NCBI RefSeq assembly: GCF_008831035.1
Contig: NZ_WAJR01000001.1
Coordinates: 202,044-266,043, forward strand
Length of the DNA stretch: 64,000 nt
Reading direction: 5' to 3'
DNA from: Ellagibacter isourolithinifaciens
GTDB taxonomy: Bacteria; Actinomycetota; Coriobacteriia; Coriobacteriales; Eggerthellaceae
A model generated the notes under the pieces. It was not told the origin of the DNA. It searched no databases and was given only the letters and a program-made list of their open reading frames with translations. How positions within the stretch are numbered: the stretch's first letter is position 1; each line of letters opens with the position of its first letter. Below are positions 33,132-43,395 of the stretch, piece by piece. Made by a program: the position numbers and the translations under genes.

Positions 33132-34154
33132 TCAATCCCCTTCCCCAAGATACGGTTTCAAGACATCGCAGAGAGCGCGCACGTGCGCGCGGCTTCGGTT
33201 CAAGCACGGGACGTACACGAAGCGGGAGCCATCCACAGGATGCCCCGCAGCCCGCAAGTTGTCGCGATAGAGCTCCCCGAATTCGATTTCCACGTCGAAG
33301 CGTGTCTCCAGGCAATCGACGGAGAAGCCAGGGCAGACGACGAAGGTGCGCCCGTCATCAACCTCGGCCAAACGCGCAAGCGTGTCTTTCGTGAAGGGAG
33401 ACAGCCACGCGCGCGCGTTGTCGAAACGGCAATGATAGCTTATCGTCCACGTCTTCCTGTCAAGACCCAGTTCATCGGCGACATGCAGGCTCGTAGACCC
33501 CGTTTGAAGCTCATAGGTGTCACCATCTTCGATGTCGACAAGCGGGATAGAATGGAACGAGAACACAAGGCGATCGCCCGGCTGCTGGCCGAACCCGGCA
33601 TGCTCGATAGAGGCAGCGAGCGCGCGAATATAGCTCGGGTGCTCGGCATATCCCTCCACTACCGTCGTTAGGCCTTTGAAGCGAGTCCTCCGCACGGCGC
33701 GAGCGACCCCCTCTTTCACGGAGAACGTCGTGCTGTGCGCGGTTTGCGGGTAAAGCGGCAGCACGACGATGCGGTCGCATTCGAGCTCGCGAAACTCACG
33801 GAGCGCCTTTTTGATGGGCGGCTCGCCGTAGTTCATCGCGATGCGGACGGGGGCATCGAATCCCTCGCTTTCAAGGCGCGCCTCGAGCGCTGCCGCGAGC
33901 TCCTTGTGCGTCACGAGCAAGGGCGAGCCCTCTGGGGTCCAGATCTTTCGGTACTTCTCAGCCGACGCGACGCTTCGCTTCGGCAAGATGGCCAAATGGA
34001 GGATGAACCACCAGATGAAACGATTCATGGGCGCGATGTGCTTGTCCATGAGAAATTGTGCTAGGTAGCGCTTGACGGCCTTCGGCTCAGGCGCCGACGG
34101 CGTCCCGGTGTTCACGAGGAGCACGCCCACTTTCTCTCTGCCATGCAACGCCAT
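33132..34154 (-). CDS. hemH: Ferrochelatase (HemH/CpfC family)
   Basis: A 340-residue ferrochelatase that inserts Fe2+ into a porphyrin, either protoporphyrin IX or coproporphyrin III. The sequence shows VLLVNTGTPSAP at the start, LPLYPQTAHSTT, FSFHSIPL with the metal-binding His, and YHCRFDNARAWLSP ending in the usual W-[LG]-x-P pattern. The C-terminal CPGFSVDCLET segment is typical, with extra Cys at 320 and 331 that might or might not hold an Fe-S cluster. Other haem genes are absent from the window. It lies between rluD and coaBC with gaps of 12 and 4 bases. Confidence 0.92.
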   Translation of the reverse strand: MALHGREKVGVLLVNTGTPSAPEPKAVKRYLAQFLMDKHIAPMNRFIWWFILHLAILPKRSVASAEKYRKIWTPEGSPLLVTHKELAAALEARLESEGFDAPVRIAMNYGEPPIKKALREFRELECDRIVVLPLYPQTAHSTTFSVKEGVARAVRRTRFKGLTTVVEGYAEHPSYIRALAASIEHAGFGQQPGDRLVFSFHSIPLVDIEDGDTYELQTGSTSLHVADELGLDRKTWTISYHCRFDNARAWLSPFTKDTLARLAEVDDGRTFVVCPGFSVDCLETRFDVEIEFGELYRDNLRAAGHPVDGSRFVYVPCLNRSRAHVRALCDVLKPYLGEGD

Positions 34155-34166
34155 AACGCATCACTC

Positions 34167-35219
34167 CTATTCGAGTAGCTCGCCTTCGACTGATGGGCGA
34201 GGCGCATCTGCCAAAAGGGCGGCAACTTCCCGTCCGGCGTCGGTCATGCCACGGCTTCGGTCGCCCAAGCTGCGAAACGCTTCGTCAAGGTCGCGCGGCA
34301 GATTATCGGCGAACTCGAGCTCCTCGGAGGTCTCGGGGTGAGTGAACCGAATCCTGAACGAGTGGAGAAACTGTCGCTTGAGCCCCAGCTGTGCGCGCGC
34401 GTCCTTCGGCCCGTTCGCCGTGTAGACGGGGTCGCCCACGAGCGGGTGCTTCGCGTACTGCATATGGACGCGAATCTGGTGCGTGCGACCCGTGAACAGC
34501 TTGCAATCGATCAGCGTGTAGCCGTCGTCGTGCTGGCGCGGCTCGAAGCGCTCGAGCACGCGGAATGTGGTGACGGCGTCGCGGGCGGAGGGCACGTCGC
34601 GCACGGCCATGCGCGTGCGCTCGTTGGCGCTTCGCGCGATGGGCGCGTCGATCATGCCCGTGTCCGGTGCGATCACGCCGTGAACGAGCGCGAGGTAGTG
34701 GCGATCGACCGCGCGATCGCGGATATCCTCCATAAGGGCACAACCAGCCGCATCGGTCTTCGCAGCGAGCATAAGCCCCGACGTGTCGCGATCGAGCCGG
34801 TGCACGATGCCGAGACGGTCGTCCTCGCCCTGCACATTGCAAAGGTGGTCGGCCCCGCAATGATAGATGAGCGCGTTCACGAGCGTCCCATCGGCATGGT
34901 CGACGGACGGATGGCACACGAGCCCTATCTGCTTGGACAGCACGATAAGGTCGTCATCCTCGAAACGGATGTCAAGGTCGATTGGCTGTCCCGTTACCGG
35001 GCCCGCCTCGACCTCTTCCTCTTCCTGGTACACGATCACGTCGCCCGCAGCGACCGCATACTTCTTGACAACGTTGGCCCCGTTCACGAAGACATTGCCC
35101 GACTCGATTGCCCGCGCGGCGGCGCTGCGGCTCGCAAAGCATGCGCGCGCTGCAAGAAGCGAGTCGAGCCGCTCCCCCGCATCAAGCGCCGTGGCGGAAT
35201 AACTCAACATACGCGCCAT
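34167..35219 (-). CDS. RluA/RluD-family 23S rRNA pseudouridine synthase
   Basis: A 350-residue RluA-family enzyme with an N-terminal S4 RNA-binding domain (LDSLLAARACFASRSAAARAI) and the catalytic segment HRLDRDTSGLML carrying the essential Asp. Further motifs are GRTHQIRVHM and HPLVGDPVY. It isomerises uridines in 23S rRNA helix 69 or tRNA; which positions cannot be told. It begins directly at the base after the lspA stop, the usual lspA-rluD coupling. The C terminus has a short acidic tail. Confidence 0.92.
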   Translation of the reverse strand: MARMLSYSATALDAGERLDSLLAARACFASRSAAARAIESGNVFVNGANVVKKYAVAAGDVIVYQEEEEVEAGPVTGQPIDLDIRFEDDDLIVLSKQIGLVCHPSVDHADGTLVNALIYHCGADHLCNVQGEDDRLGIVHRLDRDTSGLMLAAKTDAAGCALMEDIRDRAVDRHYLALVHGVIAPDTGMIDAPIARSANERTRMAVRDVPSARDAVTTFRVLERFEPRQHDDGYTLIDCKLFTGRTHQIRVHMQYAKHPLVGDPVYTANGPKDARAQLGLKRQFLHSFRIRFTHPETSEELEFADNLPRDLDEAFRSLGDRSRGMTDAGREVAALLADAPRPSVEGELLE

Positions 35220-35774
35220 CTATTCCCCACCCCCGTTTTCGCTCCCACGCGCCGCGCGCTTCGCCTCGGTGCGCTCATGGATGAGAAGCGACACGATAAA
35301 TAATATGATTCCGCAGGTCACACCAATGTCCGCAATGTTGAAGATAGGAAAATCGATAAACGTCGGCTCGATGAAATCGACGACAAAGCCGAGGGTGAAG
35401 CGGTCGATCGCGTTGCCGATGCCGCCCGCGACGACAAGCGATATGCCGATAAGCTCGCCTGTGTTCGGGTGCTGCGGGGTAAGCGCAAGATACGCTGTGA
35501 GCGCGATGCAAACCACGAGCGAGAACGCGCCGAGAGCCCAGGTGGCGCCTGAGAAGATGCTCCAGGCACCGCCCGTGTTGTAAACGAGATGGAAGCGGAA
35601 TATGCCGAGAATCGGGTCGGAAATCACCTGACCTGCGTGATAACTGCCGTTGAAGAACAGCTTCGACGCCTGGTCGAGGACGAGCCACACAACCACGATG
35701 GGGATAAACACGGCGAACCGCCGCGCAACTGCGCGTGCGGTCCGCCCGTTCTCGAAATCTTTGTCGGCGATCAA
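35220..35774 (-). CDS. lspA: Lipoprotein signal peptidase II
   Basis: A 184-residue four-helix membrane aspartic protease that removes signal peptides from prolipoproteins. Motifs are LDQASKLF, NTGGAWSIF and the two catalytic Asp regions GGIGNAIDR and FNIADIGV. The TTG start lies eight bases after GGAGG that is part of the last ileS codons, so translation is coupled to ileS. Its substrates would include the lipoprotein at 23.3-24.5 kb. Confidence 0.95.
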   Translation of the reverse strand: MIADKDFENGRTARAVARRFAVFIPIVVVWLVLDQASKLFFNGSYHAGQVISDPILGIFRFHLVYNTGGAWSIFSGATWALGAFSLVVCIALTAYLALTPQHPNTGELIGISLVVAGGIGNAIDRFTLGFVVDFIEPTFIDFPIFNIADIGVTCGIILFIVSLLIHERTEAKRAARGSENGGGE

Positions 35775-35777
35775 GCG

Positions 35778-38618
35778 CTAATCCTCCTCGGAGAAGCCGA
35801 TCGAGTCGAGCACGTCGCCGCAGCGCTCGCAGACATGCGGGTGGTTGGCGTTGCCACCGAGCTCGCGCACGTTCCAGCAGCGCGGGCACTTCTCGCCCTT
35901 CGCGGGGGCAACAGTGCAGGAGAAGCCCTCGCCCGAGACGACTTCAACCGCCGCGCAGACGAAGACCTCGGCAAGGTCGACGTCGGCCAACGCGGTGGCG
36001 GCATTGGCGGGAAGGGTGAGCGTGGCGAAAGCGGCCTGGCTCGTGCCCTCAGTCACGACGCCGGCCTCCTTCGCTTCCTCAAAAGCCTTGGTGAAGACGT
36101 CGCGCGCGGTTGCGAGCTGGTTGTAAGCAGAAAGCAGCGCGGAGGTTTCCTCGGCGGACCAAGGAGCCTCGAACCAGTCGAGCAGAGCCGCGCGGGTCTG
36201 GCCGTCGCGCATTGACTCAGGCAGAAACGCCATAACCTCGTCGCAGGTGAACACAAGAATCGGTTGCAAATCGTGCACGAGCATCGAGAGGATCTGCGCC
36301 CACACGGTAAGAGCACTGCGGCGATCGTACCCGTCGGCCTGACCGCAGTAGACGCGGTCCTTGGTGGCGTTCAAGTAACCGTTGGAAAGCTCGGTCACGT
36401 AATCGTAGAGGTTGCGGTACACCACGTTGAAACGATAGCCCTCGTAGGCTTCCGTCACGATCTCGTGCACCTGGCACAGACGGGCAAGCGCGAGCTTGTC
36501 GTAGCCCGCGAGATCGTCCACCGCCACAGCGTCGGTCGCGGGGTCGAAGCGCCCCTCGATCTCGCCGAGCAGGAAGCGAAGCGTGTTGCGGATTTTGCGA
36601 TACGCCTCACCGACATGCGAGAGAATCTCGTCGTCGCACGTGACGTCGTTGGAGGTATCGACGGAAGAAACCCACAGGCGCATGACGTCGGCACCGCGGG
36701 TGTCACATTCCTTGTTCGGGTCGATGACGTTGCCGAGCGACTTGGACATCTTGCGGCCCTGGCCGTCAAGCGTGAAGCCCTGGGAGACGACCGCCTTGTA
36801 GGGAGCTGTGCCGTACGCGCCCACCGAGGTCATAAGCGAGCTCATGAACCAACCGCGATGCTGGTCGGAGCCTTCGAGGTACATATCCGCCGGGAACTCG
36901 AGGTTGTCGCGGTGCTTGCAGACGGCGGTGTGGGAAACGCCTGAGTCCCACCACACGTCGAGGATGTCCTTGTTCGTCTTCAGGTGATGGCCGCCGCACT
37001 TGGGGCAGACGCACGCATCGCCGAGGTAGCTTGCGGGGTCGTCGGTGAACCAGCAGTCGGAGCCCTTGCTCCTAAACAGTGCAATGACAGCGTCGAGCGT
37101 CGCGTCGTTCACGACCGTTTCGCCGCAGTCTTCGCAGGTGAAAGCAGGAATAGGAACGCCCCAGTTGCGCTGGCGGGAGATGCACCAGTCAGGACGGCCC
37201 TCCACCATGGACCCGATGCGCTTCACAGCATGAGGCGGATAGAACGCGACCTTCGAGAGCTCGTCGAGCGCCTCTTCGCGCAGCGTGTGACCGCCGTCGA
37301 GCGCTTTGTCCATCGAGACGAACCACTGGCTCGTCGCGCGGAAGATGACGGGCTGCTTGCAGCGCCAGCAGTGCGGGTAGCTATGGTTGATGTCCTCGTG
37401 GAGGATGAGCGTACCGCGCTCGCGCAGCCACTCGATGATCTTCGGGTTGGCCTCGTTGACCTCCATGCCAGACCAGGGACCGCCCGTGCCCAACTCATCG
37501 CCTTTGTAGAAGCGGCCGTCGTCATCGACGGGCATGACCACGGGGATATTGAATTTCATGCCGACGAGGTAGTCGTCGACGCCATGCCCGGGAGCGCCAT
37601 GGACGATGCCGGTGCCGTCATCCAAAGTGACGTAGTCGGCGTAGACGAACTCGCCCTCGACTCCCTGGTCGCCGAAGATGGGCTGCTTATACTTGTTGTG
37701 GGCCAGCTCGATGCCGGTCATGCTCCAAGGCTCGCCGTCGGCGCCGCGCACAAGCTCGACTTCGCCATAGCCGAACTTCTCGCAGTCCTTCTCCACGAGC
37801 GCCTGCGCCATGATCTCGGCCTTGCCGTCGTGGACGACCGCGACGTAATCGGCCTCGGGGTGTAGGATGACGATGTCGTCGGCGGGCAAGGTCCAGGGAG
37901 TGGTGGTCCAGATGTCGACCCAGAGCTTGCCTTCCCAGGCTTCAAGCCCAGCCGGCACCGTCGTCATCTGAAAGCGCACGAAGACGGCAGGGCTGACCTC
38001 GTCGCCGTACTCGATTTCCGCCTCGGCGAGCGCCGTGTGGCAGTGCGAGCACCAATGGACCGGCTTGCGGCCGCGATAGATTGCACCGCGGTCGAAGATA
38101 GCCTTGAAGATCTCAACGTCGGTCGCATCGTAATCGTTCACGTAGGTGAGGTAAGGGTTTTCCCACTCGGCAAGCACACCCAGTCGCTTGAAACCCTGGC
38201 GCTGCGTGTCGACCTGCTCGACGGCCATCTTGCGGCAGAGCTCGCGGACCTTCTCGGTGGGCAGCTGGTTGAACTTCTCAGTACCAAGCATGGTCTCGAC
38301 CTTGTGCTCAATCGGCTGACCGTGGCAGTCCCAGCCGGGTACATAGGGGGTGCGGAAGCCGCGCATCGCCTTGTAGCGGTTGATTATGTCCTTCGAAATC
38401 TTGTTCTGCGCGTGGCCGAGATGAATGGGGCCGTTCGCGTACGGAGGGCCATCATGCAGAACAAAGGGCTTAGCGTCCTTGTTCTTCTCCTGCAGCTTCT
38501 CGTAAACATGGTCCTCTTCCCACTCCGCGAGGCGCTTGGGCTCGTTTTTCGGGAGATTACCCCTCATCGCGAAGTCGGTAGTGGGCAGGTTCATCGTTTT
38601 CTTGTAATTGCTCGCCAT
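35778..38618 (-). CDS. ileS: Isoleucyl-tRNA synthetase
   Basis: A 946-residue class I synthetase of usual bacterial type 1 length. HIGH is seen as GPIHLGHAQ near the N terminus, the editing domain in the middle (TTTPWTLPADD), KMSKS as GRKMSKSLGN, and the C-terminal zinc finger as CPRCWNV ... CERCGD. It charges tRNA-Ile in the cytoplasm. It heads the ileS-lspA-rluD-hemH-coaBC string. I see no T-box leader in the 175 bases upstream. Confidence 0.97.
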   Translation of the reverse strand: MASNYKKTMNLPTTDFAMRGNLPKNEPKRLAEWEEDHVYEKLQEKNKDAKPFVLHDGPPYANGPIHLGHAQNKISKDIINRYKAMRGFRTPYVPGWDCHGQPIEHKVETMLGTEKFNQLPTEKVRELCRKMAVEQVDTQRQGFKRLGVLAEWENPYLTYVNDYDATDVEIFKAIFDRGAIYRGRKPVHWCSHCHTALAEAEIEYGDEVSPAVFVRFQMTTVPAGLEAWEGKLWVDIWTTTPWTLPADDIVILHPEADYVAVVHDGKAEIMAQALVEKDCEKFGYGEVELVRGADGEPWSMTGIELAHNKYKQPIFGDQGVEGEFVYADYVTLDDGTGIVHGAPGHGVDDYLVGMKFNIPVVMPVDDDGRFYKGDELGTGGPWSGMEVNEANPKIIEWLRERGTLILHEDINHSYPHCWRCKQPVIFRATSQWFVSMDKALDGGHTLREEALDELSKVAFYPPHAVKRIGSMVEGRPDWCISRQRNWGVPIPAFTCEDCGETVVNDATLDAVIALFRSKGSDCWFTDDPASYLGDACVCPKCGGHHLKTNKDILDVWWDSGVSHTAVCKHRDNLEFPADMYLEGSDQHRGWFMSSLMTSVGAYGTAPYKAVVSQGFTLDGQGRKMSKSLGNVIDPNKECDTRGADVMRLWVSSVDTSNDVTCDDEILSHVGEAYRKIRNTLRFLLGEIEGRFDPATDAVAVDDLAGYDKLALARLCQVHEIVTEAYEGYRFNVVYRNLYDYVTELSNGYLNATKDRVYCGQADGYDRRSALTVWAQILSMLVHDLQPILVFTCDEVMAFLPESMRDGQTRAALLDWFEAPWSAEETSALLSAYNQLATARDVFTKAFEEAKEAGVVTEGTSQAAFATLTLPANAATALADVDLAEVFVCAAVEVVSGEGFSCTVAPAKGEKCPRCWNVRELGGNANHPHVCERCGDVLDSIGFSEED

Positions 38619-38793
38619 AAAAGCGGCCCAGCCTTTCCCGATCGGTTCCTATGCAAAGCGCACGAGTGCGCCATCCGTCAAACTACTAAATTATAATCCA
38701 AGAAGAAGGCTCGGTAATTGGAAGAGCGCACGGTTTCCCAAAAACACGATAGGCGGCATGGCCATCTCGCAGTCAAAACCGCGGCAATCCCCG

Positions 38794-39156
38794 TCAACCG
38801 CAATCGGTATCCCCACCCCGAGAGGACACAGGGTTCGCGACGCCGCAAAACGGCGCCAAGCTAGCATCACCGCCGCTGCCCAGCGGAGATTGGGGCGTGA
38901 GCAGGTAGAGGGGGTCCACGTCGAGCGCCGCCGCAAATCGACCGAGATACTCAAGCGTCGGATTCGCTTTGCCGTGCTCGACTTTGTCGAGGTAAGGGCG
39001 CCCCACCCCACAGCGCCTGGCGAACTCGACCTTCGAAACCTTCGAGATTTTGCGCAGGCGGCGAACGTTGGCGCCGAACACTGCGCTGAGAAAAGACGAG
39101 CAATCGCGCTCGAGCAAGCCGTATCTGTCCGCACTTCTTGTATCCATAGGTGCCAT
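38794..39156 (-). CDS. XRE-family transcriptional regulator
   Basis: A 120-residue protein with a central Cro/C1-type helix-turn-helix (NVRRLRKISKVSKVEFARRC, then YLDKVEHGKANPTLEYL). The N-terminal 28 residues and the Gly/Ser-rich C terminus carry no recognised domain. It stands alone between ileS and the ABC exporter, with no toxin partner next to it. Target genes are unknown. The start could also be the ATG three codons downstream. Confidence 0.82.
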   Translation of the reverse strand: MAPMDTRSADRYGLLERDCSSFLSAVFGANVRRLRKISKVSKVEFARRCGVGRPYLDKVEHGKANPTLEYLGRFAAALDVDPLYLLTPQSPLGSGGDASLAPFCGVANPVSSRGGDTDCG

Positions 39157-39273
39157 ACTATAAGGCCCCGCACCGATAAGAAGAGAATCATGCTACGGCG
39201 CGCGCCCCGACACAAAATCCCAACAGGATACTAAATTTTTCTTGCTAGGCGAGAAGCGCCGGGAAACGCGATG

Positions 39274-41061
39274 TCATTCCAGGTAGGCACCCGTCTGGCG
39301 CTCCCACAAGTTGGCGTATTCCCCGCCTTGAGCCACAAGCTCGGAATGCGGGCCATCCTCCACAATGCGCCCGTCGTCCAGAACGACAATGCGATCGAGA
39401 CTTGCCACCGTCGATAAGCGATGCGCCACCACGATACACGTGCGCCCGCGCATGAGCGTCGAAAGCGCATCCTGGACGAGCTGCTCGCTCTCGGAGTCGA
39501 GAGCACTCGTGGCCTCGTCGAGCACGAGCACGGGACAATCAGCCAAAAGGGCGCGCGCAATCGACACGCGCTGACGCTGCCCACCCGAGAGTTTCACGCC
39601 GCGCTCGCCAGTGATCGTGTCGAAACCTTCCGGCAGCCGCTCGATGAACTCGAGCGCGTTCGCCAGCCGCGCCGCCTCGCGGATTTCCTCAGGCGTCGCG
39701 TTGGGGCGGCCGTAGGCTATGTTCTCGGCGATCGTGCGGTGGAACAGCAGCGACTCTTGGGGGACGTAGGCAATCTGGCGGCGAAGCGATTGCTGCGTGC
39801 AGCGAGCGATGTCCTGCCCATCCACGAGAATGCTCCCCTCCTGGATATCGGAAAGGCGCAGCAACAGCTTCGTCAAGGTGGTCTTGCCCGCCCCGCTCAT
39901 ACCGACAAGGCCAACTCGCTCACCTGGGGCGATATGCAAGTTGAAATCCTCAAACACGCGCGTTGTCGCCGAACCGTCGGTATACCAGAACCCGATATCG
40001 CGAAAGTCGATTTCCCCGTTGCTCACCCGCAGATCGGGAGCGCCAGGAAGATCGGCCACGAGCCGCGGCTCGTCGAGCACCTGCGTCATCCCGCTCGCGT
40101 CGCCGAACGCGCGGTTCATCTTCTGCAAACCGTTGTTGATGAAGTTGAACTGGTTCGTCACCGTATAGGTGTAGGTGAACATGAGCACGAGCGTGCCGGG
40201 TGTGATACCGTACCAGGCGTTCCCCCCGATGATGAAGACAGTGACCGCACTCATGATGACCACGGCGATGCACGCCGTGACGATGCCGCGCGCAAGCGAT
40301 GCGCGCATGCGCCGATTGTCGCGCTCGACGACGCAGCGGTTCGCCTCGTCGAAAAGCGCGCGCTCATAATCCTCGCGTCCGTAGGTCTTCACAGCGAGGA
40401 TGTTCGCGACCGAATCGGACAGCTCTCCCGACAGCTGGTTTTGCGCGCTCGCCGCCTTCTCGTTCAGCCCGAGAATCCTCTTGTACATATAGTAGGACAC
40501 GCAGGCGTAAACCACGAGCAGCACCATCAGGACGGCAACGTAGACGGGCACACGCGGGATTAGCGCGGCGCAGGTGAACACCACCGAGCAGAGCACCGGC
40601 AGGAAGGGAAACGACAGCGTCTCCAAGATGAGCTGGTAAGCACTCATGAACTTCGACGTCTGGCTCACGAGCGTCCCGCCAAAGCGGTTCGAATGAAACG
40701 ACATCGACTGGTTGCACAGCGCGTCAAAGCTCATCGTGGCAAGGTCGTAGGAGGCTGCAATCTGCAGGCGGTACATGCAGTAGTCCTGCAGCTTGCTCGC
40801 CGCCTGGCCGAGCACGTTCACGGCGACGAGCGCGAGCGCGAAGGGACCGAACGCGGCGAACACCTCGTCAGCAGCAACGGGGTTCGCGCTCACCTGATCG
40901 ACCACCATGGACATGAGGTAGGGATTCGCGTACGAAAGCAGAGCCACATAGGCAAGCGTGGAGACGACAAGCCCTGCGAACAGGCCGAAATGCGAGCGCG
41001 TGACCAGCCAGAAGTAATGGAGCGTACGACGAGTGGTCGCAGGCATTGCAGGGGCGGACAT
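39274..41061 (-). CDS. ABC exporter, fused membrane and ATPase domains
   Basis: A 595-residue half-transporter: six hydrophobic helices (about 20-310), then an ATPase domain with GMSGAGKTT (Walker A), a Q-loop at YVPQES, LSGGQRQRVSIARALL (signature) and VLVLDEATSALD (Walker B), and AHRLS (H-loop). The type exports lipids, peptides or drugs as a homo- or heterodimer. No partner gene is adjacent, so a homodimer is likely. It starts five bases after the degV stop; the cargo is unknown. Confidence 0.92.
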   Translation of the reverse strand: MSAPAMPATTRRTLHYFWLVTRSHFGLFAGLVVSTLAYVALLSYANPYLMSMVVDQVSANPVAADEVFAAFGPFALALVAVNVLGQAASKLQDYCMYRLQIAASYDLATMSFDALCNQSMSFHSNRFGGTLVSQTSKFMSAYQLILETLSFPFLPVLCSVVFTCAALIPRVPVYVAVLMVLLVVYACVSYYMYKRILGLNEKAASAQNQLSGELSDSVANILAVKTYGREDYERALFDEANRCVVERDNRRMRASLARGIVTACIAVVIMSAVTVFIIGGNAWYGITPGTLVLMFTYTYTVTNQFNFINNGLQKMNRAFGDASGMTQVLDEPRLVADLPGAPDLRVSNGEIDFRDIGFWYTDGSATTRVFEDFNLHIAPGERVGLVGMSGAGKTTLTKLLLRLSDIQEGSILVDGQDIARCTQQSLRRQIAYVPQESLLFHRTIAENIAYGRPNATPEEIREAARLANALEFIERLPEGFDTITGERGVKLSGGQRQRVSIARALLADCPVLVLDEATSALDSESEQLVQDALSTLMRGRTCIVVAHRLSTVASLDRIVVLDDGRIVEDGPHSELVAQGGEYANLWERQTGAYLE

Positions 41062-41066
41062 GATCG

Positions 41067-41942
41067 CTAGTTGCGGCTTTCCGCCATATAGAACAGGGCC
41101 ATCGTGCCCGGGCCGGAATGTGCGCCAATGACGGGGTCGACGTAGTTAATGACGACATCGCGCACGCCGAAGCGCTCGCGCACCTTGTCGGCCACGTATT
41201 CGGCATCCCCAAGACAGTCGCCGTGCGTGATGAAGACCACCTGATCGGCAACGGGCGGAATGGCAGATTTCTCCATATGATCGACGAGCGCATTCAGGGA
41301 TTTCTTGCGGCCACGAACCTTCTCCATAGGAATGAGGTGGCCTTCATCGTCGACGTGCAACACGGGCTTGATGTTCAAAAGCGTGCCCGCCCAGGCGCTT
41401 GTCTTCGAGACGCGTCCGCCGCGCCACAGGAACATGAGGTCGTCAACGGTGAACCAGTGCGCCAGGTTGAGCCTATGCTGCTTCACCCAGTCGCGAAGCT
41501 CCTCGATCGAGAGGCCCTCACGCGCCTTCTGAACCGCATGCCATACGAGCAGGCCTTCGCCGCCCGACGCGGCAAGCGTATCGACGGAGAAAATCTTGCG
41601 CTCGGGAAATTCGGCGGCAAGCTGGTTGCACAGAAGCGAGATTGCCTCGTACGTTCCCGAAAGGCCGCTCGAGAATCCCAGGTAAAGAACGTCTCGCCCC
41701 GCTTCCAGAAGGCCACGCAAAAGCGCTTCGGAATCGGCCAGATTTGGAAGCGAAGTCGTGATGACCTTGCCCTCGCGCATCATCGTGTAAAACTGCTGCA
41801 AATCGGTGACCTGGCCTTTAAGGTAGCTTTGGTGCTGCTCACCATCGACCATGAACGTCAGCGGAAGCACGTGGAGACCGAACTCGTCGATCATTTCCTC
41901 TTTCAGGTTGCAGCTTGAGTCGGTGACGATCTCGAAATCCAT
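41067..41942 (-). CDS. DegV family fatty-acid-binding protein
   Basis: A 291-residue DegV protein. Motifs are IVTDSSCNL at the N terminus, TTSLPN, GFSSGLSGTY and SVDTLAASGGEGLLV, which form the fatty-acid pocket in known structures. These proteins present fatty acids to the FakA kinase for phospholipid synthesis; FakA is not in the window. I start at ATG 41942 behind AAAGGA instead of a much longer reading through a GC-rich spacer. Confidence 0.92.
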   Translation of the reverse strand: MDFEIVTDSSCNLKEEMIDEFGLHVLPLTFMVDGEQHQSYLKGQVTDLQQFYTMMREGKVITTSLPNLADSEALLRGLLEAGRDVLYLGFSSGLSGTYEAISLLCNQLAAEFPERKIFSVDTLAASGGEGLLVWHAVQKAREGLSIEELRDWVKQHRLNLAHWFTVDDLMFLWRGGRVSKTSAWAGTLLNIKPVLHVDDEGHLIPMEKVRGRKKSLNALVDHMEKSAIPPVADQVVFITHGDCLGDAEYVADKVRERFGVRDVVINYVDPVIGAHSGPGTMALFYMAESRN

Positions 41943-42098
41943 GGCTATCCTTTCTTGACAAGACTCGTGCAAGCACCCCCAAGCGCGAGTCGTTTTCCTC
42001 CAAGAAGAAGTATACGGCATTGTGGTGAAAATCGGGGAATATGCCGCAGACGCCCGCGCAGCCCAGCCGCAGATGCCCCTGCAGCCCAGCCGCAAACC

Positions 42099-43388
42099 CT
42101 ACTTGTAATCGTCAGGGTTCTTAGCACCCGTACCCGTCGTGTTCTCCGCATTGCGCAGCTCGTGCCCGAACCGCACGGCGCCTTCCCCAAAGCGGTCGCG
42201 CAAAGCATCGGTAGCATCAAGCAGACCGCGGCGCTTCACGTCGTCAACGATAACGGGCTCAGCATCGAGCGTCGAAGGCGCCTCGCGCGCGACGTCAAAC
42301 AGCGTATCCTGAACGTATTCGTCCTCGCGAAACCCGCTCATCCCCACGCCGAGGAGGCGAACGGGAATCCCCTCGCACCACACCTCATCGACCATGCGAT
42401 AGAGAAGCGGGGTGAAGGCGAGCTCGTCGTCGCTCGGAGCAGGAAGGCGCTTCTGGACCGAGCGAACCGAGCGGTCGCCGAAGCGCAGCTTGAGGGAAAG
42501 CGTGCGGCCCGCGAGCCCCTTCTTGCGCAGACGGCGGCCTACCTTCGCCGCCATCGTGGCGATCGCCGCCTCCACATCGACGCGCGATGTGAGGTCTTTC
42601 GCGAACGTCATCTCGTTCGATACCGACTTCGCGGCCTCTCCCTCCTCGACGGGCGTCATGTCGCCGCCCTGCGCGCGGGTGCGCATCACGATCGCATTCT
42701 TCCCGAAGATGCGGCGCAAAAGCGACTCGTCCGCCAAGGCCAGGTCCCCCAACGTGCGCACACCGTGGCTTATAAGCTCGCGCTCAGCGACGGCGCCCAC
42801 GCCGCTCATCTTCCGCACGGGCAGCGGCGCGAGAAATCCCTGCTCACATCCTGGGTAAACGACAGTGAGTCCACGCGGCTTGTCCATGTCGGAGGCGATT
42901 TTCGCGATCGTCTTCGACGTGCCCACGCCCACCGAGCATGTAACACCGAGCGCCTCGACGCGCGATTGGATGCGCTCAGCGATGCGCACAGGATGCTCCG
43001 TATTCACCTTGGTGGGAGAGACGTCCACAAACGCCTCGTCGATACTCACCTGCTGCACGAGTGGGGTCTCGTCCCGCAGGATGCTCATAATGGTTTCCGA
43101 CATCTCGCGATAGCGGTCGAAGTGCCCGTGCGTCCAGATGGCATCGGGACACAGCCGCCGTGCAACCGATGCAGGCTGGGCACTGTGGACACCGAAGGCA
43201 CGCGCTTCGTAGGACGCCGTCGAGACGACCCCGTGCTTGTCGGCGTCGCCACCGACGATGACAGGCTTTCCGCGCCAGCCAGGATGGTCGAGCTGCTCGA
43301 CGGACGCGAAAAAGGCGTCGAGATCGACGAGCAGGATCGCCGGGCCCTCCCACGGCTGCAGGAGCGATTCGGCAAGAGCGTTCGACAT
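42099..43388 (-). CDS. dinB: DNA polymerase IV (Y family)
   Basis: A 429-residue translesion polymerase. The palm active-site Asp lies in LLVDLDAFFASVEQ and the second acidic pair in SIDEAFVDV. A helix-hairpin-helix thumb (RKMSGVGAVAERELISHGV) and a little-finger domain follow. It bypasses damaged bases with low fidelity. It lies between coaX and degV, seven bases after coaX. The C-terminal end has no clear beta-clamp pentapeptide that I can point to. Confidence 0.94.
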   Translation of the reverse strand: MSNALAESLLQPWEGPAILLVDLDAFFASVEQLDHPGWRGKPVIVGGDADKHGVVSTASYEARAFGVHSAQPASVARRLCPDAIWTHGHFDRYREMSETIMSILRDETPLVQQVSIDEAFVDVSPTKVNTEHPVRIAERIQSRVEALGVTCSVGVGTSKTIAKIASDMDKPRGLTVVYPGCEQGFLAPLPVRKMSGVGAVAERELISHGVRTLGDLALADESLLRRIFGKNAIVMRTRAQGGDMTPVEEGEAAKSVSNEMTFAKDLTSRVDVEAAIATMAAKVGRRLRKKGLAGRTLSLKLRFGDRSVRSVQKRLPAPSDDELAFTPLLYRMVDEVWCEGIPVRLLGVGMSGFREDEYVQDTLFDVAREAPSTLDAEPVIVDDVKRRGLLDATDALRDRFGEGAVRFGHELRNAENTTGTGAKNPDDYK

Positions 43389-43395
43389 AGGGAAC

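Noticed and set aside
38619..38793. A T-box leader for ileS
   Set aside because: No T-box sequence, specifier stem or terminator is recognisable in the 175 bases upstream.
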